From contig JALNVO010000119.1 of the NCBI GenBank assembly GCA_023231365.1, forward strand, positions 1 to 8,565: a DNA stretch of 8,565 nucleotides, in the 5' to 3' direction. A program made the position numbers and the translations under genes. Below the pieces are notes generated by a model. That model did not search any database and was not told where the DNA came from. It worked only from the letters and a program-made list of their open reading frames with translations. The stretch comes from Fibrobacteraceae bacterium (GTDB lineage Bacteria > Fibrobacterota > Fibrobacteria > Fibrobacterales > Fibrobacteraceae). Of this stretch, positions 7,850 through 8,565 are shown one piece after another (the stretch's first letter is position 1; each line of letters begins with the position of its first letter).

Positions 7850-7906
7850 TCACCATTGCAGTCCGGTCATAAACTCGAGTTCAGTTGCGCAATGCACACT
7901 TTGCAT
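7850..7906 (-). CDS. Possible 18-residue leader peptide ORF upstream of the lyase gene
   Basis: A short frame MQSVHCATELEFMTGLQW runs from ATG 7906 to TGA. It is preceded by GAGAGG with an 8-nt gap, a reasonable ribosome site. It ends about 140 nt before the lyase start, and its stop lies just before another ATG (7846) in the extended lyase frame. It has no recognised family and no run of one amino acid that would suggest classical attenuation. An 18-codon frame can occur by chance; the ribosome site and position are the only support. Confidence 0.2.
   Translation of the reverse strand: MQSVHCATELEFMTGLQW
7872..7906. promoter_or_regulatory. Cluster of three short palindromes, possible operator
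   Basis: Three dyads sit within 35 bp: AACTCGAGTT (7872-7881, perfect), TTGCGCAA (7885-7892, perfect) and ATGCA-CACTT-TGCAT (7892-7906). They lie 160-195 nt upstream of the lyase start, between the candidate promoter and the gene. They could bind a dimeric regulator or fold in RNA. Short palindromes are common by chance; the clustering is the only unusual point. Confidence 0.25.
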
Positions 7907-7969
7907 CGTTTTAACCTCTCTTCATGCCTACTTTGGCTTGACCTCGCTCCATTCTGCAAGTCACAAACC

Positions 7970-7986
7970 AATTTTCAGAAGTGCCC
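7970..7986 (+). repeat. Short match to the inner end of the flanking repeats
   Basis: AATTTTCAGAAGTGCCC matches the inner end of the right arm (AATTTTTAGAGGTGCCC on the minus strand, 8415-8431) at 15 of 17 positions. It has the orientation of the left arm. The hairpin-rich unit does not continue next to it. It may be a decayed end of a third element or chance similarity. Confidence 0.25.
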
Positions 7987-8051
7987 TTTAAATCTAATCA
8001 ATTTTCAACACCAACAGCAAAACATGTCCACAAAATATCTGTATACGCGCC

Positions 8052-8057
8052 ATTATA
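8052..8057 (-). promoter_or_regulatory. Isolated TATAAT box
   Basis: On the minus strand CTTCTATATAATGG contains a perfect -10 hexamer. The stretch 16-18 nt upstream is only A/T-rich (AAAATT-like), with no recognisable -35 box. It could be a secondary start for the operon, about 340 nt upstream of the lyase ATG. Confidence 0.25.
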
Positions 8058-8098
8058 TAGAAGCATTTGAAGTTAATTTTTTTGTTACACAGATATTA

Positions 8099-8287
8099 TT
8101 AGTCCACATTATACCTGAAAAAGCACTCCATTCCAAACTGAATCCTCATCGAAGCTTTATTGAATCCAGTACAGGCATTCTGGTTCACATACATAGCGTG
8201 AATCCACGCTGAAGAACGAGCCTTGTAACTCACGTGCAATTCATCAATTATACCATCAAAATAATGCGCTACTACATCCGTCGAATC
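8099..8287 (-). pseudogene. 3' remnant of a LamG/DUF2341-type (concanavalin A-like) protein gene
   Basis: A 62-codon minus-strand frame between two stops (TAA at 8288-8290 and TAA at 8099-8101) has no usable start at its 5' end. It begins abruptly inside a recognisable domain. Residues 9-28 (YFDGIIDELHVSYKARSSAW) and then IHAMYVNQ match the last strands of LamG/DUF2341 modules, whose usual form is FDG-IDE-RVS--ARS-DWI---Y-NQ. A C-terminal segment of about 25 residues follows and ends FFRYNVD. The upstream part of the domain is missing or frame-disrupted. Such lectin-like domains are common in large secreted Fibrobacter proteins. The remnant points the same way as the operon and lies between the right repeat arm and the operon leader, suggesting that a former gene was cut away. 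It contains the candidate operon promoter. Confidence 0.65.
8108..8136 (-). promoter_or_regulatory. Candidate sigma70-like promoter of the pectin operon
   Basis: On the minus strand TTGGAA (8136-8131) is separated by exactly 17 nt from a perfect TATAAT (8113-8108). This is the best-matching promoter pair upstream of the lyase gene. Transcription would start near 8101, at the end of the LamG remnant, leaving a leader of about 390 nt before ATG 7711. The boxes lie inside the remnant's last codons. Fibrobacter promoter rules are poorly known, so the assignment rests on the general sigma70 consensus. Confidence 0.45.
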
Positions 8288-8301
8288 TTATGCAGGATAA
8301 A

Positions 8302-8430
8302 TTAATCTTCGCTACAGCCTTCAGGAGATGTTCCAATAGAAGGGGATGAGGCCGCCAAAGAAAAAACCGTCAATACTTCTGCACTGAAATCTTCAAAGAG
8401 CCTCCTCGAATTATGGGCACCTCTAAAAAT
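8302..8430 (-). pseudogene. Coding-like 42-codon fragment of unknown origin
   Basis: A minus-strand frame between two stops reads RRLFEDFSAEVLTVFSLAAS in its middle and ends SPEGCSED. It has no ATG at the front and overlaps the inner end of the right repeat arm. GAGGAGG (8407-8401) lies 4 nt before a TTG in another frame, which opens only eight codons (MKISVQKY). This layout could be a small gene broken by a frameshift, with the ribosome site and start in one frame and the body in another. The composition looks protein-like, but I do not recognise a family. Chance remains possible. Confidence 0.25.
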
Positions 8431-8565
8431 TCATTTTTATGGCGAGAAGCCGGTTCCCGCCAGGGAACGTCAGGCTTCGAAGAGCCGATATTCAGATCGG
8501 CCCCGGAAGGGGTGAGGATGGAACAACGTGACACCGCAACAACGAGAAGCCGGTTCCCGCCAGGG
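8415..8565 (+). repeat. Right arm: inverted copy of the structured repeat, 100-bp period
   Basis: From GGGCACCTCTAAAA outward this matches the reverse complement of positions 1-225. Over one unit I count about 13 differences in 100 positions. The unit from 8443 starts again at 8543, a 100-bp period. Hairpins are kept with changed loops: GTTCCC-GCCA-GGGAAC (8453-8468), GCCGAT-ATTCAG-ATCGGC (8484-8501) and CCCC-GGAA-GGGG (8501-8512). TTCGAA lies at 8476-8481. The inner end also folds as TAAAAA-TGAA-TTTTTA. The array runs off the right window edge. No transposase or integrase gene is visible in the window. Confidence 0.9.

Larger units (their letters stand above)
7712..8098 (-). other. AT-rich leader and regulatory region upstream of the pectin operon
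   Basis: No convincing protein-coding gene lies here on either strand apart from the short leader ORF listed separately. The plus-strand frames through it look like chance translations with no recognisable domain. If the promoter at 8108-8136 is used, most of this stretch is a 5' untranslated leader of about 390 nt. It contains a second TATAAT box (8052-8057, minus strand) with no good -35, small palindromes at 7872-7906, and a nested imperfect stem made of TTGG/CCAA and CTTG/CAAG near 7930-7970. I do not recognise a known riboswitch. Confidence 0.5.

Noticed and set aside
7856..8212. Plus-strand frame of 118 codons across the leader and LamG remnant
   Set aside because: Its translation shows no domain or signal and overlaps the better-explained minus-strand remnant and promoter region.
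1..8565. Composite transposon or integron cassette
   Set aside because: The inverted arms are suggestive, but no transposase, integrase or target-site duplication is visible within the window.

Overview
The window looks like Fibrobacter DNA (phylum Fibrobacterota, gut cellulose and pectin degraders). Three things suggest this: a protein of the Fibrobacter-expanded TIGR02147/DUF4423 family, polyserine linkers in secreted carbohydrate-active enzymes, and a CBM35-like module followed by a type IX-secretion-like C-terminal tail in all three enzymes. The genus is inferred from protein style only.

Layout, left to right. Positions 1-225 hold a GC-rich, hairpin-rich tandem repeat of 99 bp. Positions 228-7711 hold four genes, all on the minus strand, so transcription runs right to left. 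The order of transcription is a PL11 rhamnogalacturonan lyase (7711-4844), a CE12-type SGNH rhamnogalacturonan acetylesterase (4792-2945), a second acetylesterase-like SGNH protein (2926-1130), and a TIGR02147/DUF4423 helix-turn-helix protein (1109-228). Gaps between genes are only 51, 18 and 20 nt, so they probably form one operon. Positions 7712-8098 are an AT-rich leader with a possible 18-codon leader ORF and a cluster of small palindromes. Positions 8099-8287 are the 3' remnant of a LamG/DUF2341-type gene, which contains the best sigma70-like promoter upstream of the operon. Positions 8302-8430 hold a coding-like fragment of unknown origin. Positions 8415-8565 hold an inverted copy (100-bp period) of the left repeat. 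Both repeat arrays run off the window.

How the genes work together: the acetylesterases would remove acetyl groups from galacturonic acid in rhamnogalacturonan I (RG-I), which opens the backbone to the PL11 lyase. The CBM35-like modules would hold the enzymes on pectin or plant cell wall, and the C-terminal tails would direct export or surface attachment. The DUF4423 protein is the likely regulatory member.

The least ordinary signals are the following: (1) the inverted, structured repeats that bracket the operon, with a compensatory base-pair change between arms; (2) the displaced catalytic Asp in the second esterase; (3) the His-to-Ala change in block III of the first esterase; and (4) an operon promoter apparently lying inside a dead LamG gene.
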